A stretch of 7,731 nt of DNA, from positions 1-7,731 of the forward strand of contig JAKBTA010000063.1 of assembly GCA_021844645.1 (NCBI GenBank). The letters are read 5' to 3'. The stretch comes from Nitrospirota bacterium. GTDB lineage: Bacteria > Nitrospirota_A > Leptospirillia > Leptospirillales > Leptospirillaceae. Both the position numbers and the translations under genes were made by a program. A model generated the notes under the pieces. The model did no database searches and was not told where the DNA came from. It saw nothing but the letters and a program-made list of their open reading frames with translations. Shown one piece after another: positions 1 to 6,398 of the stretch. Each line of letters starts with the position of its first letter. Positions within the stretch are counted from its first letter, which is position 1.

Positions 1-1
1 C

Positions 2-982
2 GCCGTCTCGGCCAAGAAGGCCTTACTGTTCGTCAAGGAAAGCTTCCCGGAAGGAATCGCCATTCTTCAACGCGCCAGGCTTGAAGCGATCGAGGCTGGC
101 TTCCTTGGAGAAAATATCCTCGGATCGGGCTTTTCCGTTGATATCGAGATTTTTGTCGGCCCCGCCGCCTATATTGCAGGAGAGGAAACGGCCCTTCTCG
201 AATCCCTTGAGGGACGTCCGCCAAAACCAAGAACAAAGCCCCCCCATTACCCCACCGAACGTGGCCTCTATATGTGTCCGACTGTGGTGAATAATGTTGA
301 AACCTATGCCCATGCAGCCCATATTCTCAAGAACGGCTCGGAATGGTTCCGAAAAAGAGGCACAGCAAAAAGCCCGGGGACAATGGTTTTTGCTGTCACA
401 GGATCGGTAAGGACACCCAAAATTGTTGAACTCCCCCTCGGAACACCCATCAGGGAGCTGATCTTTCGCTATGGTGGAGGGCCACTCCCAGGAGAAGAAA
501 TCATGGCCTTCTTCCCGGGAGGTCCCTCTTTCGGTGTTCTCAGCTCAAAGCAAATGGATGTCCCTCTGGAGTATGATGCACTGAGAGCCTTGGGATCCGG
601 CATCGGATCCGGAGGAGCCATCGTCCTCTCCAACAAGGATTGCCTGGTTGCCACATCGCTTGAGTTTGCAAGATTTTATGAAGAAGGCAGCTGCGGTCAG
701 TGCCCTCCGTGCAGAATCGGAACAGAAACAATTGCGGGCCTTCTCGAGCAGATTGAAACAGGACAAGCTCCTCCCGGTATCATCGACCGGATCGTGAGAG
801 TCTCTGAAATGATCAAGGGAAGAGGCAATTGCGGCTTGATCACGGCATCAGCCTTTTCAGCAGAAGCCCTGATGAAACACTTCACCAACGAAATACTTCT
901 TCATATTGAAAAGGGAACGTGTGTCCATCATCACAGAACGCCGATATATAACCAGTTCCGTTCCACGGGGACAGACAAGTAA
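2..982 (+). CDS. NuoF/HoxF/formate dehydrogenase-beta family NADH-binding flavoprotein, 3' part (5' end outside window)
   Basis: This is the 51-kDa-type subunit that takes electrons from NADH onto FMN and passes them to a [4Fe-4S] cluster. The frame is open from position 2, giving 326 residues before TAA. About the first quarter to third of the protein is missing, by comparison with family lengths of roughly 430-550. Visible family marks are NILGSGF, then GPAAYIAGEETALLESLEG (the nucleotide/FMN-binding stretch, usually GAGAYICGEETALL, here with Pro and Ala substitutions), CPTVVNNVET, and the cluster motif SCGQCPPCRIGT with the fourth Cys in GNCGL. The C-terminus ends soon after HIEKGTC, with no added ferredoxin domain. 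The CRIGT wording and the absence of nuoG downstream fit formate dehydrogenase-beta or HoxF-like proteins as well as complex I, so I give no symbol. The family is certain; the complex it serves is not. Confidence 0.93.
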   Translation, partial: AVSAKKALLFVKESFPEGIAILQRARLEAIEAGFLGENILGSGFSVDIEIFVGPAAYIAGEETALLESLEGRPPKPRTKPPHYPTERGLYMCPTVVNNVETYAHAAHILKNGSEWFRKRGTAKSPGTMVFAVTGSVRTPKIVELPLGTPIRELIFRYGGGPLPGEEIMAFFPGGPSFGVLSSKQMDVPLEYDALRALGSGIGSGGAIVLSNKDCLVATSLEFARFYEEGSCGQCPPCRIGTETIAGLLEQIETGQAPPGIIDRIVRVSEMIKGRGNCGLITASAFSAEALMKHFTNEILLHIEKGTCVHHHRTPIYNQFRSTGTDK

Positions 983-1120
983 GCGGGCTCCATAGGTAAA
1001 GCCAATTCATGCAGAAAATTTTGGTTTCCCAATGAATTGGGGAGGCGGCTGCCCATTTGAACTCTTCGCCACGATGAACTGGTTCAACGATCATCTTTTT
1101 CAGACAACCAGGAGCAAGCG
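983..1120 (+). other. Gap between flavoprotein and ferredoxin genes
   Basis: These 138 bases hold an inverted repeat (1002-1040) and, at the right end, the ribosome binding site AGGAG (1110-1114). I saw no convincing -35/-10 pair: a TTGAAC at 1057 has no matching -10. Whether the two genes share a transcript is therefore open. Confidence 0.5.
1002..1040. repeat. 9-bp perfect inverted repeat (hairpin candidate)
   Basis: CCAATTCAT (1002-1010) and ATGAATTGG (1032-1040) are exact reverse complements separated by 21 bases that contain AAAATTTT. It lies 19 bases after the flavoprotein stop. It is AT-rich and has no T-run after it, so it is a poor intrinsic terminator. It could be an mRNA processing or stability hairpin, or an operator. 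Confidence 0.55.
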
Positions 1121-1456
1121 ATGTTTTCCCAACCTTCCTGGAAGTTCCATCTTTTCTTCTGTACGGGAAATAAATGTCTGGGAAAAGGATCCGAAGATCT
1201 TAAACTTCTCGCACAGAACAAGCTTAGTCAGACAACACATGCAGGAGATCTGTTAATTACAAAAAGTGGATGTCTCGATTTGTGCGACTATGGTCCGATT
1301 GCTCTTTTGTACCCAGAAGGAAAATGGTTTTCTTCCATGGACGAAAAATCAACAAGTGCCATGATTGATCAGATTTTAACCGGTCAGGATGTTTTACCAA
1401 GAAACATAATCTACCAGATTCCCGGAAAGGACGGTTTAAATAAAAATGGGGTATAG
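1121..1456 (+). CDS. Thioredoxin-like [2Fe-2S] ferredoxin-family protein
   Basis: A 111-residue protein that probably carries one [2Fe-2S] cluster on a thioredoxin-like fold, like the small ferredoxins related to the NuoE C-terminal domain. After a beta-strand-like HLFFC come C14 and C19 (CTGNKC), followed by GSEDL. C51 and C55 lie in SGCLDLCDYGP, and the strand pair ALLYPEGKWF follows. The Cys spacing is C-X4-C-X31-C-X3-C; the second pair matches the family exactly. AGGAG ends 6 bases before the ATG and supports this start. It sits just after an NADH-oxidising flavoprotein subunit, so it may be that protein's electron partner or a NuoE-like piece; this is inference from position. The C-terminal tail after about residue 95 is polar and unremarkable. 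The family call is good, the partner unknown. Confidence 0.85.
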   Translation: MFSQPSWKFHLFFCTGNKCLGKGSEDLKLLAQNKLSQTTHAGDLLITKSGCLDLCDYGPIALLYPEGKWFSSMDEKSTSAMIDQILTGQDVLPRNIIYQIPGKDGLNKNGV

Positions 1457-1502
1457 GATTCGGAAAAAGACTGAAGTTTTTGCATCTCCCCGTCAGGAAA
1501 CG

Positions 1503-2210
1503 ATGACAGACTCACCGTTATCCCGGCCTGCGAGTAGTGGACCAGGTGGAGACCGAACCAAAATCTCCCTGGCGATCGCCGGATCCATTATCCTTATTCT
1601 TTTGGTGGGAACAGGTCTTGCATCCCACATCATTTCCGACAAAAAGAAAAAAGAATCCGATGCCGCGACGATCGAGGTATCGGCCGAGCAGTTATACACA
1701 CAGGGCCAGCACGGAAGCACTGCCGATCTTGAAAAATCAAAAACTATGTTCAAAGAAGTCTATCAGAAGTATTCCGACACCAAGAGTGCGGCTGTTGCAC
1801 CACTTTTCATTGCAACGATCGACAATCAAGAAGGAAAACCCAAAAATGCAATCGACTGGCTTCACAAGGGATTGGAAAAGAATGCGGGAAATACACGTAT
1901 TCTTCCGTTCTATTACGAAAGCATGGGGGTAACCTTTACGACAACAAAAGAATATGACCAGGCTCTTGCGATGTTTCAGAAGGTCATCAAATTTCCCGAG
2001 AAAATTCTTGCAGATGCTGCCTACTTCAATATTGGCATGATCTATGAAACACTGAACCAGCCGGCATTGGCCCTCATCAATTTCCAGAAGCTCTCAAAGG
2101 AGTTTCCGAATTCCCCTTGGGCAGCCGAAGCAACACCTTACCTCCAGCGAAATGGAATGCCTTCATCGCAAATGGCTCCAGCTCCCCTTCCATCAACTCC
2201 CACAAAGTAA
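1503..2210 (+). CDS. Membrane-anchored TPR protein (YfgM-like architecture)
   Basis: A 235-residue protein with a short polar N-terminus, one transmembrane helix at about 21-44 (SLAIAGSIILILLVGTGLA), a Lys-rich boundary, and then helical repeats. The TPR-like units are clearest at about 133-165 (YYESMGVTFTTTKEYDQALAMF) and 170-203 (AYFNIGMIYETLNQPALALINF), with an earlier one near 75-110. A Pro/Ser tail (219-235) ends it. This resembles YfgM-type proteins, which hang a TPR domain in the periplasm and bind chaperones or the Sec translocon; the exact role here is not shown. I chose the ATG at 1503 because AGGA lies 4 bases upstream. An in-frame ATG at 1446 would add 19 residues, overlap the ferredoxin gene by 11 bases, and has a poorer ribosome binding site. 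Either way it is tightly linked to the ferredoxin gene and probably cotranscribed. Confidence 0.85.
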   Translation: MTDSPLSRPASSGPGGDRTKISLAIAGSIILILLVGTGLASHIISDKKKKESDAATIEVSAEQLYTQGQHGSTADLEKSKTMFKEVYQKYSDTKSAAVAPLFIATIDNQEGKPKNAIDWLHKGLEKNAGNTRILPFYYESMGVTFTTTKEYDQALAMFQKVIKFPEKILADAAYFNIGMIYETLNQPALALINFQKLSKEFPNSPWAAEATPYLQRNGMPSSQMAPAPLPSTPTK

Positions 2211-2219
2211 CTCTTCTTT

Positions 2220-2249
2220 CCGGAAAAAGGCCTCAACGGCTTTTTCCGG
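2220..2249 (+). terminator. Probable terminator hairpin of the ferredoxin-TPR group
   Basis: Nine bases after the TPR stop codon, CCGGAAAAA pairs with TTTTTCCGG, and an inner GCC/GGC closes a TCAAC loop with one bulged G. The T-run is inside the 3' arm and not after it, so this is either a weaker terminator or a transcript 3'-end stabiliser. Confidence 0.55.
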
Positions 2250-2383
2250 AATCATGGACCCCTTTTCTGAACTCCTTCGCATCCAACCAAAGATTTCATG
2301 CATTTTCCAAGGGACCCCGGATCGATCCCCTTCAAGACATTGAATCAACAGGATATTCTTTCAGGAGGAATGGCTATTCGTTC

Positions 2384-2398
2384 TTGACAGAGTGTCAA
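2384..2398. promoter_or_regulatory. Perfect dyad TTGACA-GAG-TGTCAA
   Basis: Two exact 6-base arms surround a 3-base spacer. After one mismatch on each side the symmetry resumes with TT/AA. It looks like a repressor or transposition-end type site, but no gene start lies near it and no -10 fits it on either strand. Function unknown. Confidence 0.35.
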
Positions 2399-2430
2399 TA
2401 AGGTGGTGGAAGGAAGCCATCTGGTCAAAA

Positions 2431-2462
2431 AAAGGGCATTCTCCCGAAGGAAAATGCCCTTT
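2431..2462 (-). terminator. mltD: Intrinsic terminator of mltD
   Basis: AAAGGGCATT pairs with AATGCCCTTT. After one mismatch the stem continues TCC/GGA around a CGAA loop. Read on the minus strand, the stem is followed directly by a run of T (complement of the A-run at 2427-2433). It begins 23 bases after the mltD stop, the standard form and place for a rho-independent terminator. Confidence 0.9.
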
Positions 2463-2485
2463 AACAGTACACCCGTAAAGCGACT

Positions 2486-3904
2486 TTATCTGGCAGGAAC
2501 CATGATCGTTTCCCCTTCGCGAAGAAGAGAAGAGTGAACCAGATGATTCTTATGGCGAATGACGCCAATGCTTGTGCCAAATCGTCTTGCAATGGCAAAA
2601 AGGGACTCACCCCTTCGGATGCGATGAGGCAACCAGTTGCTTGCGCCTTGCTCTGACCTTGAGGAAGCGATGACATTCCCATAACCTCCGCCTGGAATGG
2701 CCAAACGCTGTCCCACACGCAAAACAGAGCGAGAGTGGAGATCATTTGCCGCCATGAGGGAGCTCACCGAGACCCCATAATGATGGGCAATCGTCCAAAG
2801 AGACTCTCCGGAGCGGATCACATGGCCACCTCTCCTTGAATCTGCATACTCGACATGTCTCCTGGAAGACGGAAGACTTTCAATGCTCGCCAGAAACTGG
2901 TCTCCCTCGCCCTTGGGCACATTGATCGGAACATTATGCATGTAGGGTGGGGTTGACCAACGGGTCAGAGACGGATTCATCTCTTTGAACTCCCTGTAGG
3001 AAACACCAGCGGCTCTTGCCAGTACCTTCACTTCAGTCGGCCTTTTCAGCTTCACGGTATCGAGATTGAGCGGATCATCGTACTCGATGTCGGTAAACCC
3101 GTAACGGGCAGGATCCTTGGCAATCCGCATTGCCGCGATGAATTTGGGAACATAATCCTTTGTTTCATTCGAAAGGGCTCTCGTATTCCGGATCTCCCAA
3201 TAATTCTCCGTTCCGGCATCCGCAACGGCGTTAGCAACCTTCCCCTCACCCGCATTATAGGCGGCCATTGCAAGACTCCAAGAATGAAACTCATTATAGA
3301 GATCTTTCAAGTAACGGGCCGCCGCGCGCGTGGACATCATCGGGTCACGTCTCTGGTCAATCCAGCCGTTGACAGCCAAACCATACTTCTTGCCTGTTCC
3401 TGACATGAACTGCCATAAACCGGCAGCCCTTGAATAGGAATAGGCCCTCGGACTGAATCCGCTTTCAATCAGGGAGAGATAAACCAGATCCTCAGGCAGA
3501 CCCTCCTCGCGGAAGATTGCCTTCATGTATGGAAGATATCGACCGGAGCGCTCCAGCCACACACGAAACTGCCGGTGAACGGAATTTTGGAAGTACTGTG
3601 TATACCAGTCGATGCTCGGATCATCCGGAATCCGTAAAAAGGATTCCTGAACAACCGGACCCGGAGTCGCAGGCTTCAAGAGCGCACCGGTACCCCCTTG
3701 GGCAGGAGAAACAGGAACACCCTTCAGTGAATCGGCATGATCGATGGTTGTTGGCGACGGGCTGGGAATGGACGGAGGCAGAATATTCTGTGTCAGGGCC
3801 TCGGCTTTTGGGGAAGGACTCCCGATGGAAGAACATCCACCGGCAACCAGAGTGATTGCGATAGAGAAAAGAACCCCCAAACGAGCCTGCGATGATTTAC
3901 TCAA
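2486..3904 (-). CDS. mltD: Membrane-bound lytic murein transglycosylase D-like lipoprotein (SLT + two LysM)
   Basis: It cleaves the glycan strands of peptidoglycan, forming 1,6-anhydro-muramic ends, from an outer-membrane lipid anchor. With the TTG start at 3904 it has 472 residues. A signal peptide ends in VAGGC with the lipid Cys at 24; Ala at -3 makes the lipobox slightly unusual. A Pro/Ser linker follows, then the SLT domain at about 123-245 with catalytic Glu147 in LSLIESGF, AAGLWQFM, QRRDP and AAYNAGEGKV. LysM repeats lie at about 361-404 (HVIRSGESLWTIAHHYGVS) and 426-470 (HRIRRGESLFAIARRFGTS). This is the MltD order and a typical length. An ATG at 4000 would add 32 residues before the signal peptide and would lie upstream of the predicted transcription start, so the TTG behind AAGGAGG is preferred. 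It is a single-gene unit with its own promoter and terminator. Confidence 0.95.
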   Translation of the reverse strand: MSKSSQARLGVLFSIAITLVAGGCSSIGSPSPKAEALTQNILPPSIPSPSPTTIDHADSLKGVPVSPAQGGTGALLKPATPGPVVQESFLRIPDDPSIDWYTQYFQNSVHRQFRVWLERSGRYLPYMKAIFREEGLPEDLVYLSLIESGFSPRAYSYSRAAGLWQFMSGTGKKYGLAVNGWIDQRRDPMMSTRAAARYLKDLYNEFHSWSLAMAAYNAGEGKVANAVADAGTENYWEIRNTRALSNETKDYVPKFIAAMRIAKDPARYGFTDIEYDDPLNLDTVKLKRPTEVKVLARAAGVSYREFKEMNPSLTRWSTPPYMHNVPINVPKGEGDQFLASIESLPSSRRHVEYADSRRGGHVIRSGESLWTIAHHYGVSVSSLMAANDLHSRSVLRVGQRLAIPGGGYGNVIASSRSEQGASNWLPHRIRRGESLFAIARRFGTSIGVIRHKNHLVHSSLLREGETIMVPAR

Positions 3905-3909
3905 TACAA

Positions 3910-3916
3910 CCTCCTT
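3910..3916 (-). promoter_or_regulatory. Ribosome binding site fixing the mltD TTG start
   Basis: AAGGAGG on the minus strand stands 5 bases before TTG (3904-3902). No ATG or GTG is in frame at this spacing, and the lipoprotein signal begins exactly there. Confidence 0.85.
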
Positions 3917-3967
3917 GATAAAGCGGCTTCCCCTCAAATGCAGGAAGAAAAACCCGAATATAGGCGG

Positions 3968-3996
3968 ATAATACCCTAAGAGAAAGTAAAAATCAA
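3968..3996 (-). promoter_or_regulatory. Predicted sigma70-type promoter of mltD
   Basis: On the minus strand TTGATT (3996-3991) and TATTAT (3973-3968) are 17 bases apart, matching 4/6 and 5/6 of the consensus. Transcription would begin near 3961, giving a leader of about 57 bases. Confidence 0.55.
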
Positions 3997-4161
3997 TCAA
4001 TGCAGAAAAGGCCGGATGGGTTTTCGAGAAGAGAAAGCCCTAATAGAAAAGCCAAATGGGCAATCCAATCATCAAAAGCGAAGAATAAATCCATCCAATC
4101 GATAAAATAAAAACAAATTAACAATAGTTATATGTTGTAAATCAATTCAATGATCGAGAAA

Positions 4162-4191
4162 TTGACATGGATCACAACTCCTCATCATAAT
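4162..4191 (+). promoter_or_regulatory. Predicted sigma70-type promoter of the chemoreceptor gene, overlapping a Crp-like half-site
   Basis: TTGACA (4162-4167) and CATAAT (4186-4191) are 18 bases apart, matching 6/6 and 5/6. Transcription would begin near 4198. The sequence TTGACATGGATCACAA across the -35 has the Crp-like form TGA-N6-TCACA, with a full right half and a weak left half. A protein bound there would compete with or reposition polymerase. Confidence 0.6.
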
Positions 4192-4229
4192 TAAAATGTA
4201 AGAGTGATAAATGTTTTTTTATACCAACT

Positions 4230-4234
4230 GGAGG
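4230..4234 (+). promoter_or_regulatory. Ribosome binding site fixing the chemoreceptor start
   Basis: GGAGG lies 6 bases before the ATG at 4241. The in-frame ATG at 4211 has no such site and lies very close to the predicted transcription start. Confidence 0.85.
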
Positions 4235-4240
4235 ATTGTT

Positions 4241-5431
4241 ATGTCATTTTTCAATAAAAACAATCAAAATAACAATCTTTCCGTTACATTAAATAGTAAT
4301 CAAACTCAAAAAAGCATTTTCATGTATCCTGAAGTCGTCAAGTCCATTCTTGACTCCATCCCTAAAGTCGGCATCGCCATTGCCAGAAAGGAGATGGGGA
4401 ACAGCAAAGTCGGCAACGAGATTTTCTATCTGAATGAGACGATGAAGGGCATCATCTCCTCGATGGAAAAAGACATGATCAAGGACTATGGAGTCGCTGC
4501 AAAAGATGTCCTTGGAGGTTCCATCCACCGCTTCCACAAGGATCCCGACAGGATCCGGGGCATTTTATCCAATCTCCGCGAAGGAGAGATCCGAAAAAAC
4601 CAGATCATGGATATCGGTGGCTCAAAGCTTCTCTCCACATCACAGGTACTTGTGGATCCAGTCTCGAGGGAATCACTGGGGTACATGACGATCTTTATCG
4701 ACATTACCGAGGGAGATGCCCTGGAGCACAGTATCTCAAGCCAAATGGAAAATGCCTTGTCCGTTTTGAAATCAGTGGGAGACCTCGATACCGCCACAAA
4801 AGAAATCTCCAGAAATACCTCGGGAATTGCTGATGTTTCAAAACAGACACAAAAAGAAGCCGAGGACGGGCAGCATGTCGCATCCCTTTTGAAAACGCAG
4901 GTGGGGCAAGCGGGCGATGCCATGAACACACTTGGAGATGTCGTCAATGCCCTGGCATCGAGAAGCCTTGAAATTGGAAAGATCATCGAGGTTATCAACG
5001 ATATCGCCAGTCAGACCAATCTTTTGGCTTTGAATGCGGCGATTGAAGCTGCACGCGCTGGTGAGCAGGGACGCGGATTTGCCGTCGTTGCAGATGAGGT
5101 CCGGAAGCTTGCGGAGAGAACGATTCGCGCGACAAAAGAGATCGGGGATACCATCAGGGAGACGCAGGAAGATACCAGCAAGACAGTCTCGATGATCAAA
5201 TCCGCTCTGGAAAAAGTCTCCGGAAGTCAGAAAATGTCTGAAGATGTCGACCGTGTCTTCTCCTCAATCGTAGCGAGAAGCCAGGATTTATCGAAATCCC
5301 TTTCAGAAACAGTCTCTGCCACAAAAAAACAGTCGAATGAGGTTGAAGAGATCCGGAAAAATCTGGAACATGCCCAGCAGGAAGCAGAAAAAACGAAAGA
5401 ATTGCTCAAAAAAAATAAAGTCAATCTTTAA
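4241..5431 (+). CDS. Soluble methyl-accepting chemotaxis protein with N-terminal PAS-like domain
   Basis: A 396-residue chemoreceptor that should pass a signal to CheA/CheW. The first 25 residues are Asn-rich and look disordered. Residues about 30-155 form a PAS-like sensor ([13 protein letters not shown], then [14 protein letters not shown], ending [13 protein letters not shown]), similar to PAS modules with an FHKDP-type motif in other receptors. A long helical coiled coil follows at about 160-390, with the conserved hairpin tip at about 250-294: [38 protein letters not shown]. There is no hydrophobic segment long enough to span a membrane, so the protein should be cytoplasmic, perhaps sensing redox, gas or metabolic state. 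The ligand or cofactor cannot be read from sequence. There is no C-terminal NWETF-type pentapeptide for CheR/CheB docking. No che gene is adjacent. The start at 4241 is set by GGAGG. Confidence 0.95.
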   Translation: MSFFNKNNQNNNLSVTLNSNQTQKSIFMYPEVVKSILDSIPKVGIAIARKEMGNSKVGNEIFYLNETMKGIISSMEKDMIKDYGVAAKDVLGGSIHRFHKDPDRIRGILSNLREGEIRKNQIMDIGGSKLLSTSQVLVDPVSRESLGYMTIFIDITEGDALEHSISSQMENALSVLKSVGDLDTATKEISRNTSGIADVSKQTQKEAEDGQHVASLLKTQVGQAGDAMNTLGDVVNALASRSLEIGKIIEVINDIASQTNLLALNAAIEAARAGEQGRGFAVVADEVRKLAERTIRATKEIGDTIRETQEDTSKTVSMIKSALEKVSGSQKMSEDVDRVFSSIVARSQDLSKSLSETVSATKKQSNEVEEIRKNLEHAQQEAEKTKELLKKNKVNL

Positions 5432-5437
5432 TTCGGG

Positions 5438-5463
5438 CCGGAGGCTTCCATGGAAGTCTCCGG
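5438..5463 (+). terminator. Hairpin after the chemoreceptor gene, possible terminator
   Basis: Six bases past the stop, CCGGAGGCTTCC and GGAAGTCTCCGG form a 12-bp near-perfect palindrome (one G-T) around AT. It is stable and well placed but has no T-run after it, so termination may be partial or the hairpin may protect the mRNA end. Confidence 0.55.
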
Positions 5464-5484
5464 GAACCGTTCGCCCACATAACC

Positions 5485-5501
5485 TGATCGATTGCCGATC
5501 A
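5485..5501. promoter_or_regulatory. TGATC-N7-GATCA dyad upstream of the regulator gene
   Basis: TGATC (5485-5489) and GATCA (5497-5501) form an exact inverted repeat. GATC is itself a palindrome, so such pairs arise easily by chance; listed because a similar dyad lies nearer the gene. Confidence 0.25.
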
Positions 5502-5597
5502 TCTCCATATTGCCGAATCTGCCTCATTTGACCGCCGACACTGCCTAAAAGAAAACTTTCGTGTATTCTTGTATGGTAAGGGTGTCATTCCATCGTC

Positions 5598-5617
5598 TGA
5601 TCAAAACGGATCACAAC
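5598..5617 (+). promoter_or_regulatory. Candidate Crp/Fnr-type operator in front of the regulator gene
   Basis: TGATC-N6-GATCA (5598-5613) is a perfect 5-bp inverted repeat with the half-site spacing used by Crp-family dimers. It runs into CACAAC so that a TCACA half is present. The 10-mer GGATCACAAC here (5608-5617) also occurs at 4169-4178 in the chemoreceptor promoter. It lies 28 bases before the start codon, so it could serve autoregulation. No convincing -35/-10 pair was found around it. Confidence 0.4.
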
Positions 5618-5645
5618 CAAACACTAAACAGGAAGCTCATACCCT

Positions 5646-6371
5646 ATGACCAACCCCAAAAAGATCAATGAAACCATTCCCCTATTGGAAACGCTTCAGG
5701 AAATCGAGCTTTTCAAGGAATTGCCCCCGGAAGATCTGGAGGATATGTCGTCCATCTGTCGCTTGCGCACCTACCGATCCGGACAGATCATCATACAGGA
5801 AGCGGATTCCGGCTCGGAGCTGTTCTTCCTTGTTTCAGGATCCGTCAAAATTTACACCGAGGATTTTGAAGGCAGGGAGATGATTCTGACCATTGGATAT
5901 CCGAATGATTTTTTTGGTGAAATGGCCATTTTCACAAACGATATCAGAAGCGCTTCCGTTTCCGCACTGGAAGCGACCATACTGATCTCGATGGAGCGGG
6001 AAGATCTTCTATCCCTTTTGAAAAAAAGTCCGGTCATTGCCCTGAAGATCCTGTCCGTGATGGGAAACCGCATCAGGGAAATGGATAATCGGCTGATGCA
6101 TATGGCCTTCGGGGATGCCTATTCAAAAATCGCAAGAACCCTTTTGAACCTGATGGAAAAAGAGGGACAAAAGACCAAGGAAGGGATCCCTTATATTCAT
6201 GACAGGCTAACAAGACAGGAGTTGGCCTCCCTTTCTGGTCTGACGAGAGAGACCGTCTCCCGATCACTTGGGACATTTGTCCAGACAGACACCATTCGCA
6301 TCAAGGACAACAAAATCTATCTGGTGAACGAAGCCCGACTCAGGAAAGAGAGTCAAACACACCCAATCTGA
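5646..6371 (+). CDS. Crp/Fnr-family transcription regulator
   Basis: A 241-residue dimeric DNA-binding regulator. The N-terminal cyclic-nucleotide-binding-type beta-roll covers about 20-125: GSELFFLVSGSVKIY, then FFGEMAIFTNDIRSASVSA. Gly91-Glu92 and Arg101-Ser102 fall where E. coli CRP has the phosphate and ribose contacts, so nucleotide binding is possible. The dimer helix is at about 128-152. The winged HTH is at about 160-228, with RLTRQELASLSGLTRETVSR. Arg201, Glu202 and Arg206 match the CRP residues that read TGTGA/TCACA; FNR has a different pattern. Only one Cys (residue 38) is present, so an FNR-type iron-sulfur cluster is unlikely. The ribosome binding site (AGGAAG, 5630-5635) is 10 bases away, rather far. 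The gene follows the chemoreceptor gene after 214 bases on the same strand, and a small membrane-peptide gene follows it. Effector and regulon are unknown. Confidence 0.94.
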   Translation: MTNPKKINETIPLLETLQEIELFKELPPEDLEDMSSICRLRTYRSGQIIIQEADSGSELFFLVSGSVKIYTEDFEGREMILTIGYPNDFFGEMAIFTNDIRSASVSALEATILISMEREDLLSLLKKSPVIALKILSVMGNRIREMDNRLMHMAFGDAYSKIARTLLNLMEKEGQKTKEGIPYIHDRLTRQELASLSGLTRETVSRSLGTFVQTDTIRIKDNKIYLVNEARLRKESQTHPI

Positions 6372-6398
6372 AAATGTCACAATCATGGAGATGAAAGA

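Larger units (their letters stand above)
2211..2485. other. Convergent intergenic region
   Basis: These 275 bases lie between the plus-strand TPR gene and the minus-strand mltD. They hold a hairpin for the left group, a TTGACA dyad (2384-2398) and the mltD terminator. I found no credible small gene on either strand; the AGGAGG before ATG at 2370 leads to a stop after five codons. Confidence 0.7.
3905..4240. other. AT-rich divergent control region between mltD and the chemoreceptor gene
   Basis: These 336 bases contain one predicted promoter in each direction and both ribosome binding sites. The part from about 4080 to 4240 is strikingly AT-rich compared with the flanking genes. ATCCAATC occurs twice (4063-4070 and 4093-4100), 30 bases apart. 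I see no small gene or known riboswitch. Confidence 0.7.

Noticed and set aside
593..612. Direct repeat GGATCCGG twice, 12 bases apart
   Set aside because: It encodes the glycine-rich GSGIGSGG stretch conserved in this protein family; codon reuse explains it.
882..1094. Minus-strand frame of 70 codons across the flavoprotein end and the following gap
   Set aside because: Most of it is antisense to well-supported coding sequence, it has no family features, and its frame depends on the inverted repeat region.
1446..1502. Upstream ATG of the TPR gene, overlapping the ferredoxin gene by 11 bases
   Set aside because: Possible, but its Shine-Dalgarno match is too distant. The ATG at 1503 has AGGA at 4 bases and starts just before the membrane helix.
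2370..2387. AGGAGG followed by ATG, looking like a gene start
   Set aside because: The frame stops after five codons; possible only as a leader peptide, and no gene follows on that strand.
4063..4100. Two ATCCAATC copies in the divergent region
   Set aside because: Only two 8-base copies in low-complexity AT-rich DNA; noted in the region entry but not enough for an operator or iteron claim.
4486..4998. Long minus-strand frame of 170 codons inside the chemoreceptor gene
   Set aside because: It is antisense to a clear chemoreceptor frame, rich in Ser and Cys as expected for a shadow of this codon use, and has no ribosome binding site or family marks that I can see.
5528..5533. TTGACC as a -35 for the regulator gene
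   Set aside because: No acceptable -10 at 16-18 bases. TATTCT (5564) and TATGGT (5572) are too far from it, so I left the promoter uncalled.
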